Origin: Kudoa neothunni
Taxonomy: Eukaryota; Cnidaria
Length of the DNA: 64,000 bases
Direction of reading: 5' to 3'
Assembly: GCA_964304625.1 (NCBI GenBank)
Contig: OZ199838.1
Coordinates: 15,500,001 to 15,564,000, forward strand
Made by a program: the position numbers and the translations under genes
In this document: one piece after another, positions 25,200-38,656 of the stretch
Layout of the letters: each line of letters opens with the position of its first letter
Position numbering within the stretch: position 1 is the stretch's first letter
Notes under the pieces: model-generated
Databases searched by the model: none
The model's input: the letters and a program-made list of their open reading frames with translations, nothing else
Told to the model about the DNA's origin: nothing

Positions 25200-28100
25200 A
25201 ACTTGTATATTTAATAATTTATATTCATTTTAATTAGAATTCTTTTTTGTATATTTCGTTTATTGTTCTAACCTAGGCTGCGTCATTTTAACATGACACT
25301 TAAATGATTTTGTATTATGAGATGAGTGGTTTTGTAAGGTGAAATATAAAATCGGCTAATTGTTTCTTGGTTCCGTTAACAGCGAGTTGTGAATATTTTA
25401 AAACTCTTTAGGTTTTATTTATTAAATTCTCTTTGTAGGTGTAATTTTATGTTAGCTACTTAAATTATTTGAATGCCATCGTGGTGTTGACATGAATTTC
25501 GTCTATTGAAACCTCAATTTTCTCAAGTTTCTGACCTTCATATTTAATATACCTTTGATCGGGGTGAACAAACTCAACCAAGGGTTCAATCCGTCTATTA
25601 TATAGTTGTTTCGTGACCTCGATAAACGCTGATTAGGTAAGAATAGGCGGTGGTAAATTCTAGGGTTTTTTTTAAATTTTTTAAGTTTATCCGTACGTGC
25701 TAATAATAATAATGGAGTTTTCTTACCCGTTAAAATTTTCAAGGGTCGAGATATGGTCTTTTTTTAAAAAAGTATGTTCTTCTGCGTAAGATTTGTTAAA
25801 ACTTTTTATAGTATATACGCGTTTGAAGATAATTAATAAATATTAAAATAATTTAAAAAAATGTTGTGATAAATACTAACATACGCGATATGAAAAGTAA
25901 TTAACGTTAACAATAATTGTTAAAAATATTCTATTATTGCTTACGGATATTGATTGGGTCCGAATGAGAAAAAAAATTAATTCACATAAAATAAATTGAA
26001 CCTCTACAAGATGAATTATTATTCAATACGTTTTGGAGTTTCCGGTAAGCGGTAAAAGAGGAAGAAATGATTTTATTTTTACCTAATTTTCTAAAAAGAA
26101 TAAGAAGCACACTCGGGCCACATGACTCGAGGTGTACAAAAGAGTGTTTTAAAAATTCTTTACGAACTTATTAGAAATAATTCCGTAGTTGCTTAATTTT
26201 TATATTTTTTTCTCCAATTTAAAAAATATTTTATTTGACGAAAATTCGCGAATGACCACCCATCAAACATTAAAATTTTAACTCCTGTGCCTAGATTCAC
26301 AATAGGATAGGAGAAAATCCAATGATTTTTGACGGTTTTACCTCTTAGTATATTCTTTTAATCACATTTTTAAAAATATATGAGTTTATTTGGGTGACGT
26401 GTCGTAAATTTTTGTTTTTAATCTCGATTCCGTTCACCAAGACAATTTTTTCCATTTAAATATCTAATTGATTGATTAACAATAAGAACATCCCGAATTA
26501 TATTTGTTTGTGATGTTGACAGCAGTTTCAAGTTGGTTAATATTTAAAACCGCTTGACTTTAAAAAACTTAATTCCAAATTTATGTTTCGCCAAAATTCG
26601 TATATTTCCAACGAGTTTAAAGAGTAATATTCCATTTTCTTGTGCAAAATTTTTTCATTTTGAACGGTCTAACTTTTTGTGTTAAAATATGACTAAGTAT
26701 CATCGAATTAATAATTCTTATACAAATATTTTAGGTATTCTACTTATAGAACTTTACACATTTCGAAAATAAATAGCTGAAGTATGATTCTTACGGGGTT
26801 TAAAACAAAAGGTCATGTGTTAATTTTTTTTATTTTTTCTAGGAGTAATCGGACGTTGATCCATAAGGCAAAAGTCTTTTTTTAGATTGAAAAACTTCAG
26901 ACACAAATTCTTAAAATTTTATAGAAATCTAAGAAGAACGTTTGATCATCCGCTAATGAAGGATTCTCTATTGAAAAATGATTTATTTCCCTTAAACCCC
27001 TGGATTTTTTTATTTATTCACAGCCAAGTAAAGCAACTTTATCCTTGTATATAACATGTCTCTTACACAATAAATACGCTTTTATAAAGTCCATATAATT
27101 TTAAAGTTTGATTCGTTCTGTTCTATAAGCAAATTATTGCACCAACTTTCCTTTAACAGAGTTTATATCCAATTATAGTGTTTTTTGTAAACTATATTAT
27201 TCCCGAGAAATTAAATATTATATTGTAGACATAATAGGTATCTCATTCATCGCTTAAACATTTCATTCATTTATTTTAAATTGAAATAGTCTTTAAATTA
27301 AAAAAAGTTTAACTTTTATATCTACTAAAATCAACGATACTCATGTCTATATGCTCGAATCGTGATACAATGATAAATAATAAAACAGGAAATATCCTCA
27401 TTTCATCCCTTATTCCAATCGTCTTTTGAAGTGGTAGTTTTCAAAGTGTTTTAGTTTTAATTAATTAAATACTTTCAAGATCAGGAAATACTTTGAATGG
27501 TGATTTAAACATTTTAAGTAAACAATACACATATTATTTAATGATTATTCATGACTTATTGGAAATACCATATGTGAATCCTTCATTTGATAACCTAAAA
27601 TATATCGAATTTAAGTTTTTTAACATTAAATTTGGTTTACTGACTTTTAATGGTTGATTATTTCACACTTTTCTTTGTGGCTTCATTGCACGCGAACATT
27701 CCTCAGTTACACGCTCTAAGATCTTGTCAGCTTAATTAAAGTCACGGTTATTTCGTCTATTATCGCTAATATTAAAAGATTTTCTACTGTTTTCTCAAAA
27801 AATTAAATCGAACTCATGCGGTGGATCTCAAAAATTTAATAAAGCTCTACATTTGTTTTGGATTTCTAATGAAGGTGATCTAAATTAGTTAGTATACAAA
27901 GTCAAATCTCCTTTACGTTTGGAGTAATAATTTTAGTTCACTAATAATTCATTTTTTTATGGTACTGATTTTTGTTAATAATAAACATGATCATTCTTGT
28001 TATAACATTTTTTATTTGTAGTTGAGTTGACTCACGTTTATTTCAATGTACGAGATAAACTATAAAATTTTGTAAGGTAAAACAAATTACAACTTTTAAA

Positions 28101-28738
28101 AATATACGTTATATCATAGATATTGCACTCCTGGTAAGGATTTTAGTGCAATGTAAAAATTAGGTGTGCTATATTCATTTTCATTCCATAACCTAAATGT
28201 ACTTTTCATTTAACTTTTCTATAAAATACTATCGATAGGTTAAAATTTCAAATACAAATATTTTTTATCATTCAGAACTAGAAATAGTGAAATTACAATA
28301 AAACACGCGCAATAATAAATCTAACTGTATATATTAAATAACTGTTATCCTCTTTATTTTAAAATGGATTTTTTCAAATTATAAATAAATATATTTATTA
28401 AATGATTTAATAAAATAAAACTACCCCACCAATATTTAATGAAGTTGAACAACGTAAATATTCAAATATTGTGTTTCAAACCTCATAAAACAAATAATTC
28501 TACGAATAAATTTTAAAAATTCTTCCTTAATTTAGTCTTGGTGGATTATCGTTCTCTAGTTGGATTAGAAAACACTAAGCTACTTTATTGTGAATAATTA
28601 GAAGCGCACATAAAAATATTCCTGGTATAAAATTCAAAACCAATTCATTAGCAAAAATGGCAGTTCAACTATTTGTCAAATACAAGACCAATAGTTGTAA
28701 GAAGTGAGTTATTAAAAAATCCTGGACAGGAACTATTG
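25200..28738. other. 3.5-kb AT-rich desert between COX10 and COPB2
   Basis: No ORF or RNA gene I can support. The 79-codon minus frame at 25503-25742 is Lys/Leu-rich with no recognisable motif and is probably chance. Confidence 0.6.
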
Positions 28739-31700
28739 TTAGGAATCGAAGATAGGATTTTGAGAGGGAGAACTATCATGAGACATTCCCTCATCAGCTG
28801 ACACCATTTCATCAGTGCTTACATCTTTGTTGATATCTAGGCGGTCCATTTGATCGACAACCTCACTCATTCGTTCACTTTTGGGAGCATTACATTGTTC
28901 CAGCGCCTTGTGGAATTGCTCAAACAAATGGGGAAATTTTGATGGCGAAGCGAGAGAGGCTGCATATTTATCGTTCAAAATGGCCACTTGGTCTTTCCAT
29001 TGCTCGAAATATGACTCAAATAGTTGAGGATCGTATGTATGTGCAAAAAGAGCGGCTTCAGGGAACTTTCGAGATTGAGCCAATATCTGCACACATTCAG
29101 CAACACTACAGCCAGCCAAAAATTAACACAAAATTATTTACTCCATATAGAATGGAAAAATTCGATTCTAATACTTTCCAAGAATGTGGTTGGCAAGGAA
29201 CGAAACATTATAAAGTCGTTGTTCAAGAGTTATTGAGGCAACTTTTCGAATAGTTCCAGCGTCTCGCATGCAATAGCACAAGAAAATCAAGGTGGCAAAA
29301 TCCTCAGCTTTCAACAAACTTTCTCTCGCAATGTCAAAGCGTCCGATTTTTATCGAATGGGTCGCCAACTTTTTCCAAATTTCTCTATCCTATACATACA
29401 CACATACATACACACATACATACTTACATACATACATCCATGCATACATGCATACATGCATACATCCATGCATACATACATACATACGTACACATAAACA
29501 TACGCATTACAATAAAAAATAATTAATAATAAAATTAATATTTTGAACAAGGTAAATGAAATTAGGAGAGAAAGAATTAAATTAGTGAAACTACTTCGAG
29601 AAGATGTGCCAACTGAAGTGACTGTTCAAATTCCTTCAACTTCAATGCCAAAGAGAATTTTTGATAGTTGTCAGTGGCGACAGATAATGCTTCACGATAA
29701 TAGCCCCTGGTTTGTAAGAATTGGGCGATTCTTGAACAATGTTCCTCTGGAATTTCACTCAACAATCTATAAACCAATTCTGTGTCTTGCACATTACCAG
29801 AGAGAATGAGTGTTTGAAAGTGAAGCACAGATATATTCAACTTGTAGCAGATTATATCAAAAGACTTATCGCCCAAATAGATCCTGTCTTCATTTGGCAC
29901 ATAGTTCAAAATAAAATATGGTTTCTCCATATGAGCAACCACAACGACTTCACTACCAATAGCGTAGCACAACTTGTTCACTATAGTCAACATGAAAACA
30001 TTTAGATCGACAAAAATAATGGAGAGAATAACGATAATAATAAATGATTACATTTGTTCACAAACAGGAAACAATCTCCAACCCAAATACCAGATGAGAT
30101 GGAGCTATCATACTCTTCAACAAGGTCAAAGGCCCCTTCGATACCATCGTCGATCGTAACACACTCACCAACATCACCATTCATTGAATGAATTTGTTGG
30201 AGAGTATGATCAACTTGATCCACATTATATTTCAACACATAGAACGAATGTTCGCTGGCCAACGCACATAAATTTCCACCACTATTCCAATAAACCTGAA
30301 CAAGGTAGAATTTAACGCCCAACCAAGAAAAGAAAATACATTGTAGGGAGTGATTTCCACTCGATGGATAAGATCTAGATTGGTCCAATTATAGAAATAG
30401 ACCTCGGATTTGGTTCCTACGCCCAAAAGATATCCTCCATAGAGTTCTAGAAAGACTTAATTGTCAAGTAACAAACAATTATAACACACCCCCAGGATAG
30501 TATTTAAGTTTTAATTTTTTCTCAACTCGGAAATTTCTATATAGATTGAGAGTTTCGCTTTCGGTCACTGCGAATCTAAATAACAAAATTTCACAATTCT
30601 ATTCAATATACATAATAATTTGATAGAGTTAATTCACAGTGATAAAATAATATAAAAAACTAATAAACCGTAAAATTACGAAGAAGAATCTGAAGACCAA
30701 CAAAAGGAATCTGATTTGCCAAAAACTTTGCTTCTTAGCGCGAGTGCAGTGTACACTGTGAATTCGAAACTTCCGATCACAGCGACATACCTAATATCAT
30801 TCAATTAAAAACATATCGTAGGGATTGCGCAAATTATTCAAATTACTTTCCATTAGGACTATGCAGTAGTTTGTTGGGGAAAATTTCGCATGTGCCTAGT
30901 TCCTTAATGATTGGAGCTATGATCTCCCCGTCTTTAATATCAGCAGCTAAATAAAATAAATACACACAACACTTAAAAAATAAATCCTAACGAATAGCTA
31001 GATACTTTGCATGAGCTTGGTGTTGGCTTGGACAATCTCCGAATTTTTACAAAGTAACAATTTCCCATTAGAATCCATCGATATTTTTGGCAAATCCTCT
31101 CCCAACTAATCATCCACACTGAATCAGTTGAAATCCACCTCAAATATACCTGCACGAATATGGATCCTTCATCGAATGCAATAGCTAATCCATTAACTCC
31201 TTTACGTAAACTTAAATCCCACACTCTTCCAAGGCCATAGTTGAGCACATTTTCCAATTTGTATGTGATTGCATTCCAAATTCTAATAGTTCCTATATGT
31301 GAAGTGACGATTTATTGGAGAAACAAAATAAAAAGTTGGACAGGTGTTACCATCTTCGGATCCAGTGAAAATAAGAGGGAGTTCTGGATGGAATTTCGTT
31401 GACATGACATTATCACCATGACCACATAAAGTTTGAATGCAGGCTTTAGTCTACCAAACAAGGTAAATATTAGTTGAAACAAAAATTAATTGAGATTCAC
31501 ATGATAATCCCAGATTTTAATCAGCCCATCATCTCCACCACTGATCAAATATGGTTTATCGCCACTGAAACAATAATCCACACAATTGGAGCCCTATATT
31601 AAAATCATTGTAACTGGAAACGAATATTAAAAACAAAATTACATGACTGTGTCCTTCGATGGTAAGGTTAGCCTGATTATGTCCAATTTGCCATACCTAG

Positions 31701-34700
31701 AAAAATCACTTGAGTTAACACATTGATAAGTAATGTTGAAATTATCTATGTATCAATAAATAAAAACATGGTGGGTTTAATTTAAGATACTCAATTATTT
31801 AGATTGAAAAAATAATAAAATTAATTGAAAATTATTCGTTCTGAATACTATCTAAAAATAATTTAAGGTGTATTAATTTATTTCTGTAATATCATTAACA
31901 ATGTCGATTTTATACATATTTTTATAATTGTTTATAAAAATATGACGTAACATAGAATTTAATTATTTTTGATGAAAGAAAGAATTTCTTAACGTTATTA
32001 AACCAATAATGATTTTATCATTGTAATTAAAAACATGAATGAGAGAAAAATTAATATATGAGTTTAATCTGCAAATGCCCGACGAATAAAAATATTAAAT
32101 ATGTGTTGGATTCCCCTTGGAATTAGAAAGAACTGAAATATTTAAATTTCGAAATAAAGCTTTAAGTATATTAATATCTTGGAATTTTGGTAATCTAAAA
32201 TGTAAAGTGTTGCATTATTGGATGAATGATTATTTTCTCTATGTACACTAGGAAAACTGGTTATTTCGAATAACCTGGGAAAGAATGTTGGCATCATTTT
32301 GACTGTTAGCAACTCAAATGTTACATTGTTTAAACCTCGGTCACATGCATGGGGTGCAATGGATCCCACATGATTTCAATATGCAAATAACTATCGTTGT
32401 ATTTTTTTGGTAACACTAAAATGAAAATATTCATGTTTTTTACGTTTTCTTCAAAATGAAAATGGGAAATGGACTTGAGAAAATTTTGAAAAGATGATTT
32501 CGATGACTGTAATGATGAAAAAAGCAATGATTCAAGCTCTGATGTATCATCAAAAAATAATAAAATAAACAAATATTTCTTAAATAAAGGGTTTAGATGA
32601 TAGCGAACATTTGTTATACTCCAAAAAGTTTGAACGGAGCTCAAAGCCAGTGGGATTATTTTCAAGAAATGAGAAAACACGACATTATAACGGATAAACA
32701 GGGAGTAAAAATTCCTGATGATGTGGAAACAGACTCTCAAATTTGGAGTTTGTTTATCACTGAGAATATATTAACTGAAATATTGCAATGTACCAATTAC
32801 TACCTTCGAAATGTCCAACCAAATTACAAACGATCGCGAGATTGTATGGCATTTGATATGTGTGAATTAAAAGCTTGCATTGGTTTGCACTATTTTCTTG
32901 GCGCAAAGAAAGCTAATCTTACTCATTTGAATGAATTATGGGCAGATGACGACTTTGGTTTTCCAATTTGCAAAAAAATATTCAACCAGAATAGATTTTC
33001 CTTGTTAAAAAGATGTCTACGTTTTGCAACCGGTTCAAGTAATTCAAATGAAAATAATCAAGATAGAATGTCAAAAATAGGAGATATTTTTAATCAAATA
33101 AATTCTAGTATCATCAAATATTATATACCCACCGAATATTTGACGATCGATGAAATGCTTGGATCATTCCGGGGTCGCTGTATTTCAAAGAAGTATATGC
33201 CTTCTAAGCCAGCGAAACATGGGATTAAGATTTTTAACCTGTGTGATTCGAAAACTTTTTACACCCTTAATCTTGAATTTTACCTAAGAAACCAGAATAG
33301 CGCCCCATATAAAGTTGACAACTCACCCCATATTTTAGTGATGCGCCTGATTCAACCAATTCTGGGCTCAGGAAAACACATCACTGTTGACAACTGGTTT
33401 ATATCAGTTCCATTGTTTCAGGAATCATTAATGAATGGAACAACTGCTTGTGGTACCATTAGAAAAAAAAAGAAAGAAATACCTCCTGAATCTCTGGCTT
33501 CAAAAACCCATGAACAATACTCATCCTCTTTTACATTTACGAAATATCTAACGTTTGTGTCTTATGTCCCTAAAAGATACAAAGCCGATACACTGTGGAG
33601 TTTGTTTCACCACAGGTCAACCGTTGATTTGAACCATCATAAAAAGCTGCCAGATATCGTCTCTTTTTACAATTCAACAAAGGATGTAGGAGTTGATACA
33701 ATAGAACAAATGTGTGGGGACTACCCTACTTATCGAATTACAAGAATACACTTCTCGATATTGTAGCAATAAATGCATATGTTATATATTGCATGAAGGT
33801 CGATAAAATTATTCGTCGGAAGGAGTTTTTGAAGTCGTTGAGTATGCAATTAATAGAGCCTCAGTTTAATAAATTGATAATTTTTTTGAACTTAAATTTA
33901 GTAGAAATCCAAAAACCTGCCAGTATGGAACCAAAAAGCTCTCTGGTTGACAGCGGAAGATGCTATTTATGCACCTGTCTACACGATAAAAAAAACAAGA
34001 ACAAGTGGTCAGACATGCTCAAAATTTGTCAGCAAAATGCAATTAAATATCAATTGCATAAACTGTCAATAAAAAAACATTTTCAGAGTTCAGTCCGAAG
34101 AAAACCCAAAACTATTTAACGATATAAATGCAGCGACTTTTGAGGCCACAGAAAATACATATCTATTCTTCACCAACTGATAATTGAATAAATTTCTTAT
34201 AAAAAGCATACATTTTTTGAAATAAAATAAAACCAAAACAAACATCATCATGAAATTAAAATAGATAAAGGAGGAATTATTTTAATACGTATAGAACTAT
34301 TAAATATTTGATTATAAAATAACCATCAAAATTTTTGTTTTTTCGCATAAATTATATTTAAAGTTGCACAATTTTTGGAATAATCCAATTTTCAGAAAAT
34401 AGTTAATTTATGTATACAATTAAGACTTAACTAACTTACATTAATTATCCAATCACCACTCAACAACAACAACAACAATAATAATCATCAATACATACCT
34501 TTATAAATTTATCAAGACACGCACTCGCAAAGATGTTATGATCTTTTGGGTTGAAACACACTGCCATAATGTAATGTTGATGTCCTTCAAAAGTACGAAT
34601 GCATTGCCAATTTTTCTCCCAATCCCACAACTTGATTACCATATCGTCTACAAAAATCAACTCTATCCACAATTTATCACCAATACAAATTCACCTCCAG

Positions 34701-35250
34701 CAGACAATACATAAGGAAGGTTGGGATTAACCGCGAGTGTACGTATATAGTCTGAATGTGCTTCAAAGGAGTGTACCTTTAAGTATTTTGTGAATTGAGT
34801 TGTTTGGTTGAGAAAACCATAGTCACACAAATAGCACTAATACCTTTTCCATTGTGTTATAATTATACACTTGGATCTGTAGGTCATCACACCCAGTAAT
34901 AAACCAGCATTTTCTAGCGACAAATCTCACCGCTCGTACTACACCAACAAACTCACACCCAAATACACCCTGAATTAACTTATTACCTGGCATAACACTT
35001 ATATTGAATGTTTTTAAAAGTGTTTCGGTGGCAAAATTCCAAATATTAACTGTACCATTGTACAAACTCACAATATACCAGCTCTCAGTTGGATGTACAT
35101 CCACGGATTTAGCTCGATTTGAGGGTGCAGTGATTTTTTTCTAAAATCAGTTTCAAGATATTCATTAGTTTTCTAGCTTTACTTTAAAATCAAGCCTAAA
35201 CGACTACAACAATATGAGTTATATTATCGCTAAATTAACCAACTTACCAT
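28739..35250 (-). CDS. COPB2: COPB2, coatomer subunit beta-prime
   Basis: WD40 subunit of the COPI coat for Golgi-to-ER transport. Eighteen exons: 35250-35248 (ATG only), 35140-34999, 34938-34844, 34776-34695, 34647-34499, 31696-31643, 31593-31501, 31450-31351, 31292-31150, 31105-31006, 30946-30847, 30790-30680, 30575-30490, 30446-30340, 30295-30052, 29980-29595, 29389-29175, 29105-28739. All junctions keep frame; 858 aa (human 906). WD repeats fill about residues 5-300 ([66 protein letters not shown]), then the coatomer WD-associated region ([16 protein letters not shown]) and the alpha-solenoid ([13 protein letters not shown]). Most introns are 43-107 bp. Intron 5 (31697-34498) is 2.8 kb because of a piggyBac; intron 16 (29390-29594) holds a tetranucleotide repeat. 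The acidic C-terminus is shorter than in human. Confidence 0.97.
29394..29499. repeat. (CATA)n microsatellite in COPB2 intron 16
   Basis: CATA/CATG tetranucleotide array inside the 205-bp intron. ORFs seen here on both strands are products of the repeat. Confidence 0.95.
32330..34119 (+). mobile_element. piggyBac transposon 4, nearly intact, in COPB2 intron 5
   Basis: Opposite strand to the host gene. The main ORF, 32597-33766, has 389 codons with all three catalytic aspartates in context: [14 protein letters not shown] (D185), HITVDNWF (D265) and [10 protein letters not shown] (D367). An acidic N-terminal segment in another frame lies just upstream (about 32490-32595). The C-terminal part continues in a second frame (33712-34119, [13 protein letters not shown]) and ends with a Cys-rich tail ([10 protein letters not shown], then C), the family's Zn-binding domain. 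So about two frame breaks remain. A possible 5' end is the TTAA at 32330-32333 followed by ACCTCGGTCACATGC; I did not find a matching 3' inverted repeat, so both boundaries are uncertain. Confidence 0.85.
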
Positions 35251-35479
35251 TTCCTGAAGTTTAACGACGCACGCATAGAGTTTGGTGTTAAATATTGGTG
35301 ACTGATTGATTGGTCAGCATGTATTAAATTCGGTTATTTGTTGGAGATTATTTTGTTTATATGTATTTTTTAATGTGACTTTGGTGTGATGTGGTTTTTA
35401 AGGAGTGAAATTGTTGGCGAGTGCGTGCGCATTACACGTTGTCATTTATAAATTTGTGATTTTTAGCTTCTGCTTATTA
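35251..35479. promoter_or_regulatory. Shared COPB2-PDCD2 intergenic region
   Basis: 229 bp between two divergent start codons, so it should hold both promoters and 5' UTRs. No TATA or other element can be assigned confidently. Confidence 0.5.
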
Positions 35480-36712
35480 ATGTCGAGAATTATTTTGGGT
35501 TTCGCTGATAAAGTGGAAAATGCAGATTTTGATTTTATCCAAACAATGCCATCAAAAATCGGAGGTCAGCCGAAATGGCTCACTTTATCAAATGTGCCCA
35601 CTAGTGAGTCTGTTGTTTGCGTAAAATGTGAAAATGCGATGCCATTGCTACTTCAAATATATGCCCCTCTTGATTCATATGGTCATGCGTATCACAGAAT
35701 GATTTATGTGTTCTGTTGCAGAAATGCTGGTTGTCATAAGGCTCATAATTCTATTCCTTTCAAAGTGCTTCGAACAAACACCCATAATTTTAATTTGGAT
35801 GTGGATGAATCTATAAAGGATCCCATAAAGTGCGAATTTTCTGGAGTTGAAAATTTAAAAAAACGGTTTTCTTATAGGATAGAACAACTATTGTTAAAAA
35901 CGAATAATGTTGACCTGTGTGTTACATGCGGAGTCAAAGTGAAAATGGGAGAAACTTTTTGCTGCAAGAGACATGGAATTATTCAAAAATTATTAAATGA
36001 AACTAAAAATAAACATCAACCAGCTTTATTCTCGTTCCCTCTGTATGAAATTGTTACCGAAGAGTTGGATCCCAATATGAAATCCAAGAACAAACAAAAT
36101 AAATACTCATTGGAAAAAAAACTTTTAGCCGAATATGAAAAGGTTTGACTATAATAAGAAGATGGTTAATCGATCGTATTTATGTTTATTTTTATGATTA
36201 GAAAGGCCCCTTAGTGGATGACAACGATGATGAATTAGACAAAGTGGCGGAAAGTTTGCTTGATGATAACCACAAATTCCATGAGAAAACCTTCGAACAC
36301 TTTAGAGACTCTATGAGTGATTATCCAGACCAGGTTTGTTCGATCCAATTTTGAATTTGATATAATTGTTATGTAGATTCTACGATATGCGATAAATGGC
36401 ACGCCATTGTTAGCTTCAAGTCGTCCACTTCCAATTCTACCTGCTTGTAAAAACTGTAATGCACCTCTTCAATTTGAATTTCAGGTTGGTTGACGTGATT
36501 GATTGGTGTCAATATTTTAATTCGGTTTTCAGATTATGCCTCAACTTATCAATTACTTATACCCTGAATCTATTCTCTCCGCCAATTCAAAATTCCAACC
36601 TGATGATTTCCTCGAATGGGGCACTTTGCTAATTTACACTTGCTCAAAAAGTTGCCTCTCTCCTAATCAATCCTATGTAGAAGAATGTCTAGTCAAACAA
36701 GATTATGATTAA
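35480..36712 (+). CDS. PDCD2: PDCD2 (programmed cell death 2), ribosomal protein uS5 chaperone family
   Basis: Members of this family bind uS5 (RPS2) and help 40S assembly. Exons 35480-36142, 36202-36333, 36377-36484 and 36533-36712 give 360 aa (human 344). The N-terminus LGFADKVENADF and PSKIGGQPKWL matches human LGFAE... and PSKVGGRPAWL; LLLQIYAPLDSYGHAYHRMIYVFCC matches the first Cys region. The C-terminal domain is clear: ILRYAINGTPL, the C-x-x-C of PACKNCNAPLQFEFQIMPQL, and TCSKSC. The ATG at 35480 is preferred because it fits the family start; an in-frame ATG at 35405 would add a hydrophobic leader foreign to this cytosolic/nuclear family. Introns are 43-59 bp. Odd: the middle MYND-type zinc finger is strongly shortened (see findings). 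Confidence 0.95.
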
Positions 36713-38656
36713 CTGATTGTTTTTATTTGATAGTGTAGTTAGGTTGTTTTCATTTATTTATTGTCTAAATGAATAGTTCGATTCGTTGCCTTTTTTAATT
36801 AATCTTCGTAAATTTAGCGTTTATTGGGGATGTATAAAAATGAAGTGTAAATTTTTTAAAGATTTTTTTGATTAATTTCATAAAATAATTAATATATAAT
36901 TATTATAATATTTTATATATAACATTGTTTAATATAAATTTGAATTATTGATATTTATGATTAATTTAGCCACTTTTATTTTACTTGGTCTTATTATAAT
37001 TTATTAATATTTGACTTTATTTGATTGATTAATTAATTAATTTGGCGATTAAATAAATAATAAATAAGGTTTTTACGCTTTTTTATTTAATTGGGAATGT
37101 TTTAAGTTATTAACATTATCCACATGCGGGAATAGAAAACTATTTATATTAGATTGTGTTGGATTAAAATTGAATAATATTTTTAAAATAATCGTATTTT
37201 ATCGTAATGAGAAATGAATATTTATGATATTTAATCTTATAAAAGCATTGATGTATTGAACACAAGATTTTTATTCAGCAAGTATACATTAAAAATATTA
37301 CATTAAATCTTAAAATATTAATAATTCAATTTTTAGTAAATGGATATTTAATATAATAATATAGTATTATCGTATTTTTCCTTCGCAATTGGCGGATCAT
37401 CGCCAAATTATTAATACTTTCCTTCATTATTTAAAACAGAAAACTAATTACATCCAGATTTGTAAATTAATTTATCTATTATATAATTTATTTCTCCAAA
37501 ATATATCTATTTTATAGTGTTTTACAGATTTCTGAATGTTTTAAAGGTAATAAATTCGCATACATCATTTTTGATTCAATTTGAGCAGTGTATAACGCAG
37601 AAAAATATAACAATGATTCACACGCCTTAGAAAGTAAATGTGCAAAATGACCATATGATTGTACAGATAAGTCAAGGGGAATCGTGAAAAATAATACATG
37701 AGGTGGATAGATTAAGAAACTGTAAAATTGGAATAATCTGGAGTTTAGATGAACCCATAATTTTTAAATCATTAATTCTGAAGCAATTCATTGACTTTTA
37801 GACAGAAAATATTTTTGATTAAGAGTGATACGTGATAATTTTTATACCTTTTTTCAAAGGGACTTTACAGTTAGTGAACATGAATGAACGAGATTTTCGT
37901 AAAGTTAACTTAAAAGTTAAACTGGTATTAGTATCTTGGTATATATTTTAATTGATAGAGCTGAGTTTTTATCAGAAAGCACTGTTTATTCATACGGATG
38001 ATAATATGTAATTAATTATTAATTTTTACATTTACAAAATATATTTACAAAATATATTTGCATGGTATATTTAGCCCATTTATAGATTTATTTAGAGTAA
38101 TTTAATTAGAAATAGTTTTTGTTTGGCCACCTATATTAAATTTTTTGTGTGAATAACAAATATTTTATGATTTTAATTGAAATTGGAAATTATAATTTAT
38201 ATTTATGTAGTTCTAATTGGTTGTATTGCAATATAAATTACGAAAAGTGTATTTTTGACATATTTATTAATAGGTTCAATTAAATTTTTAAATATTAATT
38301 AAATTAGGAATGAATTATTTTAATGAAAGATTTCTTCGTAAACGTGTATATTAATTTTTCAATATTATTTTTTTAAAATGAAATAATAGAAATAATAATA
38401 AGACAAATTATTTAATGTGTTTTAAATTATTAGTTCTATTCTTTAATTTTATCAATTGACAAATAAAATTAAGAAGCAAGATAATGATATTACTTTTTGT
38501 AGTGACTACTCGCATTCGTTAGATCAATTACAATAAATTTGTGCCGAACGCCACATATATCATTTGATTTGCATAAAAAAACTCATATAGTAAACTAGTT
38601 GAATTTTTTTGAAAATTAAAATATTTTAATTATCAAATTAAAAAACGAAGACAAAT
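36713..38656. other. Intergenic, no gene seen
   Basis: Extremely AT-rich; no ORF or repeat that I can support. Confidence 0.6.

Noticed and set aside
25503-25742. Minus ORF of 79 codons
   Set aside because: Lys/Leu/Arg composition follows base content, with no motif, no splice partner and no conserved neighbour.
28939-30159. Several plus-strand ORFs
   Set aside because: Antisense shadows of COPB2 exons 15-18, whose minus-strand frames match coatomer beta-prime throughout.
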